This document shows positions 55,596 through 64,000 of a stretch of 64,000 bases of DNA, piece by piece. Below the pieces are notes generated by a model. It searched no databases and was not told the DNA's origin. It saw only the letters and a program-made list of their open reading frames with translations. The number at the start of each line of letters is the position of its first letter. Position 1 is the stretch's first letter. The position numbers and the translations under genes are program-made. The stretch is from Primulina eburnea (Eukaryota > Streptophyta > Magnoliopsida > Lamiales > Gesneriaceae): assembly GCF_022965805.1 (NCBI RefSeq), contig NC_133104.1, positions 24,362,069 to 24,426,068 on the forward strand. The letters are read 5' to 3'.

Positions 55596-58579
55596 ATTGA
55601 AATTGATCTTGATGATTTTATCAGGTATCACTCGTTACCAGGATCAGAGAAAGAATTTGATGCAAAATATGAGAACAAAGACGAACCAGCAATATTGGAG
55701 TTAAAACCCTTGCCAGAAGAATTGAAGTATGCATTTCTTGGAGAAGATGAAACATATCCGGTGGTAATTTCTTCCAAACTTGAAAGTGATCAAGAAGGTA
55801 AATTAGTTGATATGCTTAAAAGACATAAAAATGCAATTGGGTGGACACTAAAAGATCTCAAAGGAATCAATCCACTAATTTGCTCTCACAAAATTCACTT
55901 CGAAGAAAATGCAAAAACATCTCAACAACCACAAAGGAGATTAAATCCACACATGAAAGATGTTGTGAAAACTGAAGTTCTCAAATTACTCGATGTTGGG
56001 ATTATCTACCCTATTTCTGATAGTAAGTGGGTAAGCCCAACACAAGTAGTTCCAAAAAAATCTGGCATCACTGTGATAAAAAATGAAAAAGGTGAATTGT
56101 TAACAAGTCGAGTCTCATCTAGTTGGCGGATGTGTATTGATTATAGAAAATTAAATGACGCCACTAGAAAAGATCATTTTCCATTACCATTTTTGGATCA
56201 AATTTTAGAAAGAGTAGCAGGTCATCCATACTACTGTTTTCTTGATGGATATTCAGGTTATTATCAAATTCCCATTGCACTCGAAGATCAAGATAAAACT
56301 ACATTCACATGTCATTTTGGAACACTTGCATTTAGAAGGATGCCATTTGGATTATGCAATGCCCCAGCAACATTTCAAAGATGTATGCTAAGCATTTTTT
56401 GCGACATGGTTGAAAATTGTTTGGAAATTTTCATGGATGATTTAACTGTCTTTGGGAATACATTTGATAATTGTCTTGAAAATTTGGAAAAAAGTTTTAA
56501 AAAGATGCGAGGAAAAAGGTCTTATTTTAAATTGGGAAAAATGTCATTACATGATTACTTCTGGAATTGTTTTAGGATATGTCGTGTCATCTCATGGAAT
56601 TGAAGTTGATAAAGCAAAAGTTGATGTCATTGCCAATTTACCCCCTCCAAAAACCATTAAAGAAATTCGCTCATTTTTGGGACATGCTGGATTTTATAGG
56701 AGGTTTATAAAGGACTTTATTTTAATCTCTAAACCCATTTGTAACCTCTTAACAACACTGCATTTGAGTGGACTCAAGAATGTCAAAATGCTTTTGATAA
56801 AATCATTCGACATTTAACATCATCTCCTATCATGCAACCTCCTGATTGGTCTTTACCATTTGAAATCATGTGTGATGCGAGTGATTATGCAGTCGGTGCA
56901 GTATTGGGTCAAAGAAGAAACGGTAAGCCTTATGTGATATATTATGCAAGTAGAACTTTAAACAATGCTCAAATGAATTACTCCACAACTGAAAAAGAAC
57001 TACTTGCTGTAATATTTCCATTAGATAAATTTCGTTCTTATTTGATTGGATCAACGACTATTGTGTTTACTGATCATTCTGCTATTATATATTTGTTGAC
57101 CAAACAGGATGCAAAGCCACGACTGATACGATGGATTTTGTTGCTCCAAGAATTTGACATTGTGATCAAAGATAAAAAAGGAATCGAGAATGTCGTAGCC
57201 GATCATTTATCAAGACTAGTAACAGGATCATCTTGTGAAATGACACCAATTAACGATAATTTTCCTGATGAACATGTATTTTCAGTTACTACTACACCCT
57301 GGTTTGCTAACATAGTAAATTTTCTTGTGACAGGAAAAATGCCACCGCAATGGAGTTCTCAAGATAAATGAAAATTTTTGAATGAGGTAAAAAACTTTTA
57401 TTGGGATGATCCGTATCTGTTCAAGTATTGTCCGGATCAAATTTTTCGACGTTGCATACCCGAAAATGAGGTAAGTAGTGTCATTAAATTTTGTCATTCA
57501 GAAGCATGCGGAGGACATTTTTCTTCAAAGAAAACGGCTGCAAAAATCTTGCAGTGTGGATTTTATTGGCCCACTTTGTTTAAAGACACCCACGAAATCT
57601 GCAAGATCTGTGAAAATTGTCAAAAATTGGGTGCGATTTCAAAAAGAAAGATGATGCCTTTGAATCCTATCATTGAAATTGAAATTTTTGACTGTTGGGG
57701 AATTGATTTTATGGGACCTTTTCCACCGTCGTTTGGATACTTGTATATTTTAGTTGCAGTTGATTATGTTTCCAAATGGATAGAGGCAATTCCATGTCGA
57801 ACAAATGATCATAAAATCGTCATCAAATTTTTGAAAGAAAATATTTTTAGTAGATTCGGAATTCCTCGAGCTATGATAAGTGATGGGGGAACTCACTTTG
57901 TTAATAAACCATTTGCTTCATTAATGAAAAAATATGGTATTAGTCACAAAGTAACTACTCCTTATCATCCTCAAACAAATGGACAAGTTGAATTAGCTAA
58001 TAGGGAGATAAAGCAAATTTTGGGAAAAACTGTTAACTCAAATAGAAAAGATTGGTCTCTGCGACTTAATGATGCACTTTGGGCATATCGAACAACTTTT
58101 AAAACATCATTGAATATGTCTCCCTATAGGTTGATTTATGGAAAACATTGTCATTTGCCTGTGGAATTGGAACATAAAGCTTATTGGGCGATCAAAACTT
58201 TAAATTCAAGCATGGATGATGCCAACAAATTGCGTAAATTGCAACTTAATGAACTTGATGAACTCAGAAATGACGCGTATGAGAATTCAAGGATTTATAA
58301 AGCAAAAATCAAATCATTTCATGATAAAACAATTCTTAGAAAATCTTTTGAGATTGGTAAAAAAGTTTTGCATTATAATTCTTGACTTCACATATTCCCA
58401 GGAAAATTACGATCAAGATTGACAGGCCCATATGTTGTAAAGCATGTGTATCCTTATGGAGCTGTGGATATTGAAAATCCTAAAAATGATGATGTTTTTA
58501 AAGTGAATGGACAAAGGCTTAAACCATTTTTGGAAAATGAAATCTTTCAAGAAGAGTTTATTTCCCTTTCTGATCCTTA
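55596..58579 (+). pseudogene. Broken pol: RT, RNase H and integrase of the Athila-like element
   Basis: RT: 55695-56603, with CIDYRKLNDATRKDHFPLPF, RMPFGLCNAPATFQR and the active site FMDD near 56434. A shift near 56500 moves RT into another frame (56452-56817). RNase H: 56832-57371 with [22 protein letters not shown] and TDHSA, then a TGA at 57369 in the same frame as the integrase. Integrase: 57378-58385. It has a zinc-binding part ([18 protein letters not shown]) and a catalytic core with [16 protein letters not shown] and [12 protein letters not shown], so all three acidic residues are kept. The tail at 58386-58579 is shifted and has no chromodomain. Two or three frameshifts and one stop make pol inactive. 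Confidence 0.9.
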
Positions 58580-58593
58580 AATTTTTATGTTGC

Positions 58594-58620
58594 ATTTAAT
58601 TTTGTTTGTTTTTATTTCAG
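58594..58620 (+). promoter_or_regulatory. Strong splice-acceptor-like site before the extra frames
   Basis: TTTTGTTTGTTTTTATTTCAG ends at 58620, 132 bp upstream of the 181-codon frame. Env-like frames of other elements are often expressed from spliced RNA, so this could serve the two extra frames. No donor has been tied to it. Confidence 0.45.
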
Positions 58621-58752
58621 GTTTCCTTAATCTTTTTATTTTCCCGGTTAAATGGCGGATAACGGTACTCCGTGACTCTCATAGTCGGTTAAATCAGTTT
58701 CCCACAATTGCTGATACAAAAATAAAAAAAAATCATTTCTTTTCTTTTCAAA

Positions 58753-59298
58753 ATGGATGAAATTCTCTCAAAAATTTGTAAATATTTTCCCTCTGTTTCT
58801 GAAAGTGTTTTAAGAAAAATTTATACAGGAAGGTGTGAAAGATTGAGATTGCTAATGCAAAAAGAAATTCCAGAAGATATTCGTCTTGTAATTGAAGCTA
58901 AGATCCGATTAGGAGGAGAAGTTCCACAATCATTGCTCATTCGGTATTTGCCTGGATTAGGAAAAAGCACTTATGCGAAAAAACGAAGGGCCAAAAGTTT
59001 AGGGGTTTGTCATAAGTGTGCAAGATGGACTTGTGACAAACGATGCAGATCTTTGGGATGTGTTTCCAATAACAGAGAAGATAAAATTGATTTCATTAAG
59101 AATGGGCTGAGTAAGGAGTCTTTAGATAACATCTTATTGACTCTTGAGACGCATTCTAGTGGACATGTGCATATTGAACTTCTTCGTTTATGGAAACAAT
59201 TTCAAGATGAACGTCATAGTCTTGGGAATCTGACTAAAAAAGACCCTGTTTGCCAATTTATAAGAAAATTGGATGAGAAATATATCCTCGACTCATAG
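58753..59298 (+). CDS. Unknown 181-residue basic protein with a Cys cluster, carried in the env position
   Basis: An uninterrupted frame starts ATGGATGAAATT after a pyrimidine-rich TTTCTTTTCTTTTCAAA. I do not recognise the family. Residues 1-60 are amphipathic with many Lys/Arg. Near residues 66-86 is the phrase PGLGKSTYAKKRRAKSLG. It is followed by CHKCARWTCDKRCRSLGC, five Cys spaced 2, 4, 3 and 4 apart that could bind zinc. The C-terminal third is predicted helical (LLRLWKQFQDERHSLGNL). No signal peptide or membrane segment is seen, so it is not a typical env. After the stop, another frame continues with YPRLIEGVEAVSGRKTRGKLKKK, so the original protein may have been longer and basic at its C-terminus. 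It sits between integrase and the LOG relic on the same strand. Its open frame in a decayed element is notable. Confidence 0.6.
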   Translation: MDEILSKICKYFPSVSESVLRKIYTGRCERLRLLMQKEIPEDIRLVIEAKIRLGGEVPQSLLIRYLPGLGKSTYAKKRRAKSLGVCHKCARWTCDKRCRSLGCVSNNREDKIDFIKNGLSKESLDNILLTLETHSSGHVHIELLRLWKQFQDERHSLGNLTKKDPVCQFIRKLDEKYILDS

Positions 59299-59383
59299 AA
59301 GGCGTTGAAGCCGTTTCTGGACGTAAAACCAGAGGAAAATTAAAAAAAAAGGTAAAAACACGGCTGGATCCTCTACACAAACA

Positions 59384-59997
59384 TTGAAAAATATTTGTGT
59401 ATTTTGTGGGTCGAGTCCTGGAAAAAGTGAAGTGTTTGTAGAAGCAGCGAATAATCTTGGAAAGATATTGGCTGAGAGAAAAATTCACTTGGTATATGGG
59501 GGAGGTAATATCGGGTTAATGGGATTTGTTTCAACATCTGCTCATCTTGGAGGTAGTCAGGTTTTGGGTATTATTCCTACAGCTTTAGCTGAAGGAAATA
59601 TTTCAGGTGTTACGATTGGGGAGGAATTAAAAGTTTCTTCTATGTATGAAAGAATCACTCAAATGATTGAAAATTCTGATGCTTTTATCGCACTACCAGG
59701 TGGTTTGGTACATTAGAAGAAATTTTTCACACTGTTTCTTGGGCACAACTTAATATCCATAATAAACCTGTGGGCTTGTTGAATATCAATAATTATTATG
59801 ACAGTTTGTTGATATTTCTTGATAAAGCTGTGGAACAGAATTTCATTTCAGAAAATTCACGACGGATGCTCATCTGTGCTTCGACTGCCGACCAATTAAT
59901 TGATGATTTGGAAGCTTTTGTTCATAAGCCTGATCCGATGATAGAAAATATCAATTGGTCGCAATCAAGCAGTAAGAAAAGGAAGTTGGATCATTGA
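59384..59997 (+). pseudogene. LOG: LOG-like cytokinin riboside 5'-monophosphate phosphoribohydrolase, captured and broken
   Basis: LOG enzymes release the free cytokinin base from its riboside monophosphate, the last activation step, in the cytosol and nucleus. The first frame (59384-59716) has ICVFCGSSPGKSEVF, LVYGGGNIGLMG, QVLGIIPTAL and DAFIALPGG, in LOG order. The second (to the TGA at 59995) has GTLEEIF, SWAQLNIHNKPVGLLNINN and the LOG C-terminus. Together they span about 204 codons, close to normal LOG length (about 210). There is no intron, whereas plant LOG genes have several. Two lesions: the start position reads TTG, not ATG, and one base is lost near 59704-59708, inside the PGGxGTxxE nucleotide-binding motif. 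Wording such as AANNLGKILAERKIHLVYGGG is nearer to LOGL10-type proteins than to LOG1-LOG8, from memory. It lies inside the retrotransposon, 86 bp after the preceding frame. Confidence 0.88.
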
Positions 59998-61206
59998 TTC
60001 AAACGTCGTGGATTGGTTTGCGTTTGTTTCAGTTTGTTATCTTCAATAAAATTCCAGGTGATATCTCTTTCATTATGTACTCTTTATTAATAGCTATTTT
60101 GACATTAGGGACAATGTCATATTCTGATTGGGGGGAGAACAAATTTAAAAAAAAAATAATTAAATATTATTTAAAATAAAACCATATTTATTGTTTGAAC
60201 CTTAGTAATTTTTGCAAAAATTTCATACTTTACATATTTGAAAGATTTAAATTAGAACATGTATTAATCTATTTAAGAATGTTTAAATTTTTATTTGAAA
60301 AAAGGTCATTTTTAATATTCTGATCAATATAAAAATATGATTTATGAAATCTTTTTGAGTGATTAACCATTGTGATAAAATTAGGTATTAAAGTATATGG
60401 CCCAAGATATACCTTATAAGAGTGCCTAAAATTTTAAACTCACACATATTTTGTGAGTGAGTGGAGAGGACTGAGAAAACAGCTTTCGAGCCTTTATTGA
60501 TCATGAGAGAGACTATCTATTGTTTAGATCTTGAGTTCTTATTTTGAAAAAAAAAATGATATTTCCTGGGAAAAAAAAAAGAGGAGAAAAAAAAAGGAAA
60601 GATATTGAAGATCTATGTAATTTTTAAGTTATATGCTACGACCCATATATCTCTCATAAAAAAAAAGAGAGAAAATTATTGTACAAATTAAATAAATATG
60701 TGGTCAAGAAGCATAAACTTAGTTTGATTCCATGATCTTATGAAAAAAAATAATAATAAAAATAATCAGGAAAAAAAAATATATAATAAGAACAACTAGA
60801 TTTTGAATCAATGGATTTTCTATCTTTTGATTAGTTTGGCTCGTTTGTCTGTCTGCATTCTGTAAACTATTTCCTTTAGCATTTATCTGTATTCCAACTC
60901 CATGAGAGAAATCATTGCCATAAATTTGAAACATTTATTAACCTGTGAGGATTTGGAGTTGAGACTCTTACTAGGAATTTCTAAAGGCCGTATACATTTA
61001 ACTACCTGAAATAAGCTTTGAATTGATCATCTCAAATTATTTCACAAATTATAATTATGATGATCTTGATATAACTTTGACAGTTTTCAAATTTAATTTA
61101 AACACTTGGATAGTTTTGATTACATTTCTATTTAAATTAATCAATATGTTTTGTATTGTTATTAACGCTTAAATTGCTAGGGACTAGCAATAAGCTGGTT
61201 GGGGAG
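59998..61206 (+). mobile_element. Non-coding 3' interior of the Athila-like element, with two polypurine tracts
   Basis: ACATTAGGGACAATGTCA followed by GATTGGGGGGAGAAC (60125-60140) is a signal commonly seen after the coding part of Athila/Tat elements. The true 3' polypurine tract is AAGCTGGTTGGGGAG (61192-61206), after TTGCTAGGGACTAGCAA, a 17-bp inverted repeat. In between lies A-rich DNA (several A-runs at 60546-60780) with no supported gene. Confidence 0.65.
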
Positions 61207-62480
61207 TGACAGTTTTACCATGCTCTAGTATTTTGACCATATCTCTCAAATTACTTAGTCAAATATTCTGAAAAAAATACCACAACTAGACAACTCAATT
61301 ATCCACATGTTTATTTTTATGTGAAGAAGCAAATTCGGAGAAGAAGATTTTCAAAAGTGATGTGTAATATAATATTAATTTCTTGGAACACCAATGAAGA
61401 CTTATGTATAAAAAAATAATATTTTATTTGTGGTTGTCTCCCCAAATTTGGCTATAAATAGGGGTGCATTGTAATGTATTGAGATATCCCTCATTCTATG
61501 AACAAGCCTTTGAGTTCATAATATTTCTCTCTATATTTTTCTTTTATTTCTTCATTTAAATATAATTAGCATGTTAATTTCATATTCAAAGTTTTACACT
61601 TTGAATAATGAATAGCTAACTTCCTAAAGTTGAGATGATAAGGTGAAACTCTTGGCATGATAATAAGGTTATTAAAAGGTAAGAATATATATTTTATATT
61701 ATTTAATCATTATTTATTGTTTATGTTATATTTATTTCTTTAAGCATTTTTATACCCTACTTATAAGTGGGAGTTTTGATTTATTGTTGTTATATGTTAC
61801 ACTAAATTCTTGGAGCCATTTAAATGTTAGTTTGATATTACCAACCATTTAAAGTGGATGCCTTGATTTATTATATATAAATATATTATAATATTAAATT
61901 CTTGGAACCATTTAAATGTTAGTTTGGTTTTACCAACCATTTAACTTGGATTCCTTGATTTACTATATATAAATATATCATAATAAAATTTTTCTTGGTA
62001 CCATTTAAATGTTAGTTTGGTTTTACCAAGCATTTAAAGTGGGAACCTTGATTTAGTGTTTACAAATATATATATAGCACAATAAATACTTGACCACATT
62101 TATAAGTTTTGGTATATATTATATATTTATGAGATAATAATTTATAACATAATATAAATATGATTATTTAATATATTGGAACCATTTTATTAAGTGGATT
62201 TCAATATTGTTCGTTAATGTTAACTTTATTAAAATACCAAGAGTGGATCCTTTAATCTCAACTACTTAAATTAAAATTTGAACAATTAAAATTTACTCAT
62301 TAAAGATTCAAACAATTAAAATTAAAAAAGAAACAAAAAAAAAAAAACAATAACAAAAAGACATTGTAGTGGACTTGTAATTACCTTAGCTTCCCTGTGG
62401 ATACGATATTCGGACTCACGGAATTATACTACTTGTGAGGACAACCTGCTCTTGGGAGTGCAACAATCAAAGTCGCAACA
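61207..62480 (+). mobile_element. 3' LTR of the Athila-like element, missing its first ~312 bp
   Basis: It matches 49728-50995 of the 5' LTR. The first 312 bp (49416-49727 in the 5' copy) are absent. The join reads GGGGAGTGACAG; the polypurine tract supplies GGGGAGTG and the 5' LTR has AAGGAGTGGCAG at the homologous internal point, so GGAGTG is shared. TATA box CTATAAATAGGGG at 61451-61463. Confidence 0.88.
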
Positions 62481-62485
62481 TTGAG

Positions 62486-63420
62486 CATCAGCTGCAAGAA
62501 GTTGCAAAGAACTGGTGGCTTACCACGAAGAGAGCGTTGGAGCATCGTGGCATAGAGATCACTTGGAAAGTTTTTAAAGCAGAGTTCTATCAGCGACTCT
62601 TCATGTGTCCTACCGAAAAGACAAAGGTGCTGAATTTGCCAATTTGAGACAGGGACAACTGAACATCGAGGAATATGTGGCAAATTTTTCGACATTGCTC
62701 CGATTTTCTCCTCACGTTGCAGAGAGTGACGAGGCCGTTGCGGATCAGTTTATCAATGGCTTGAATCCGGAAATCTTTACCTTGGTGAATACCGGTAGAC
62801 CGAACAACTTTTTAGATGCCTTGAACCGTGCCAAGGGGGCAGAAGCTGGATTGCTTAGGCAACGAAGCACTTCCTATGTCGCTCCAACTTCGAGACCGCC
62901 ACAACCCTCAATTCAACCATCTTCCAGAATTGAGAGTGGTGGTAGTAGCAGTGGCAAGAAAGATCAACTGAAAGTGAAGGGCAAACAATTCAAGAGATCA
63001 AGAAGCAGTTTGTCGAGCTCTAGTGGATCACGACAGAGAGGTCCGGGTCAGAGTACTGAGTATATAGGTGTGTATTGCAGTTCTTGAGGAGGCAGACATG
63101 CCACCGAGCAGTGTCAGTGTTTGATGGGTCGCTGCAACATCTGCAGACAGCAGGGACATTTCGCCAGAGTATGTCCACAGAAAGGGGTACAAAAAGCTCA
63201 GAGTGTAGGAGCATCTGGTTCAGTAACTCAGCCAAAGAGGCAAGCTTCATATGTTCATTCCTTTCAGCTAACCCCTATACAGACCCAGCCCCGAGCCAGA
63301 GGTAGCCAGACAGTGAGCCAACCTGCCAGACAGCAGGCTCGAGTATTTGCACTGATAGAAGAACAGGCCCAAGATGCGCCAGATGATGTGATAGCAGGTA
63401 ACTGTTTTCTTTGAGGTTAT
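62486..63420 (+). pseudogene. gag, second part, with zinc knuckles
   Basis: HQLQEVAKNWWLTTKRALEHRG resumes the gag cut at 49415, a few codons having been lost at the join. A frameshift lies near 62600. 62605-63087 contains LRQGQLNIEEYVANFSTLLRFSP and FINGLNPEIFTLVN. A TGA at 63085-63087 falls inside the first knuckle (GGRHATEQC follows). The second, CNICRQQGHFARVC (63133-63174), is a good CCHC knuckle, in another frame. The Ser/Gly/Gln-rich stretch after it leads to the protease. It cannot yield full-length gag. Confidence 0.88.
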
Positions 63421-64000
63421 CCTGCTTATATATTGATAGATACGGGTGCATCTCATACTTTTATATCTGAGCGATTTACATTGAGATATACATTGCCTGT
63501 CGAGTCATTATCTGCTGTAGTATCTATTTCTTCATCGTTGGGAAGTGGTCTTATATCCGTGACTTCGGTTAGACATTGTATATTATAGTTTGAGGGTCAT
63601 GAGATTGATTTAGATTGCATTGTGCTTGGATTGGCTGATTTTGACTGTATTGTTGGGATCGATATGTTAACCAAGTACAGAGCCACTGTAGATTGTTTCC
63701 AGAAGATTGTCAGGTTCAGACCAGAGATGGCTGACGAGTGGAAATTCTACGGGAAGGGTTCCAGATCTCGGATTCCCTTAGTATCTGTTTTGACGATGAA
63801 ACGATTGTTACAGCAAGGAGCAGAGGGGTTCCTTGTGTTCAGTAGATCTACTGAAATCGAGCCCAGCATTGGCAGATCTGCCAGTGGTATGCGAATTTTC
63901 TGATGTATTCCCAGATGAGATTCCAGGATTACCTCCAGCCCGAGAGGTAGATTTCAGTATTGATCTCCTACCAGGTACTGTTCCTATATCGCGAGCTCCC
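63421..64000 (+). pseudogene. Protease and pre-RT region, truncated by window end
   Basis: LIDTGASHTFISERF (63433-63477) is the aspartic protease active site. After an in-frame TAG near 63586 the frame continues with LADFDCIVGIDMLTKYRATVDC and FRPEMADEWKFYGKGSRSRIPL, matching 33086-33220 of the related element. A shift before 63900 moves it to [22 protein letters not shown], the segment just ahead of RT. RT itself lies beyond the window. Confidence 0.88.

Larger units (their letters stand above)
49416..62480 (+). mobile_element. Athila-like Ty3/gypsy element (13065 bp including a nested solo LTR) carrying a LOG homologue
   Basis: The LTR ends are TGATAAAG...GTCGCAACA. The target duplication is TTGGG (49411-49415) and TTGAG (62481-62485), one mismatch. 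The primer-binding site TTGACGCCTTTGCCGGGG resembles the Asp-tRNA site of Athila elements. Order: 5' LTR, gag, protease, [nested solo LTR], RT, RNase H, integrase without chromodomain, a 181-codon unknown frame, a LOG-like pseudogene, a long non-coding stretch, and a truncated 3' LTR. The non-chromoviral domains and primer site support Athila over chromovirus. By eye the LTRs differ at about 20 places in 1.27 kb. Confidence 0.9.
47219..64000 (+). mobile_element. Tekay-like chromovirus, split by the 49416-62480 insertion, running off the window
   Basis: 5' LTR 47219-48911, primer-binding site, gag start 49170-49410. After the insertion, gag, zinc knuckle, protease and the region before RT continue from 62486 to the window end. 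The 3' half lies outside. It is the host of the Athila-like element, so it is older than that element. Confidence 0.92.

Noticed and set aside
59384..59997. LOG-like sequence as an ordinary host gene
   Set aside because: It has no introns, lacks an ATG at the start position, has a frameshift in the signature motif, and lies between integrase and the 3' polypurine tract of an element with matching target duplications.

Overview
The window is plant nuclear DNA, almost certainly from a eudicot and perhaps an asterid of the Lamiales type. That placement rests only on the look of the repeats and the single host gene, so it is weak. About 90% of the window is nested LTR retrotransposon sequence. 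I recognise one ordinary host gene, an intact two-exon BIR1-like leucine-rich-repeat receptor pseudokinase at 15812-17909. No rRNA or tRNA gene and no CRISPR array is visible.

Layout from left to right. 1-4354: 3' half of a Ty3/gypsy chromovirus (Tekay-like), with pol end and 3' LTR. 4355-7803: a minus-strand LTR of a related family with its primer-binding site. 7818-13949: pieces of another LTR family, interrupted by a very young deletion derivative at 8350-11536 (1428-bp LTRs with two differences by eye, 331-bp interior, duplicated target ATCTG). 13950-14215: one end of a CACTA-type DNA transposon. 14216-18619: the BIR1-like gene and its flanks. 18620-23097: a complete but RT-less LTR element (target duplication ATAGG). 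23103-25002: a MITE-like repeat and LTR fragments. 25003-38870: a minus-strand LTR split by a solo LTR (25505-27410, duplication ATTTT) and by a full-length, decayed chromovirus (29727-38033, duplication ATGGC). 38871-46415: a minus-strand chromovirus derivative. 46416-46590: a scrambled junction with templated-insertion character. 46566-47218: an LTR fragment. 47219-64000: a chromovirus whose gag is split by a 13-kb Athila-like element (49416-62480), itself split by a solo LTR (53449-55590, duplication AAAAT).

The most interesting object is the Athila-like element at 49416-62480. Between its integrase and its 3' LTR, where Athila elements usually carry an env-like frame, it holds two other reading frames. 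One encodes a 181-residue cysteine-containing protein that I do not recognise. The other is an intronless homologue of LOG, the cytokinin-activating phosphoribohydrolase, now broken by a lost start codon and a one-base shift inside its signature motif. A strong splice-acceptor-like site lies just upstream. This looks like retrotransposon capture of a plant hormone gene.

A second theme concerns the LTRs. Otherwise divergent LTRs each carry a short CpG-rich array of imperfect palindromes, in most cases just upstream of the presumed core promoter, with a different motif per family. Five chromovirus LTR types (seven copies) also share a conserved block of about 55 bp containing two inverted repeats, and they share a GTAAGT donor-like site. 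The two related gag genes here with intact starts, and a third with a damaged start, are preceded by a branch point and AG two bases or so before the start. Together these suggest a spliced leader that removes the primer-binding site.
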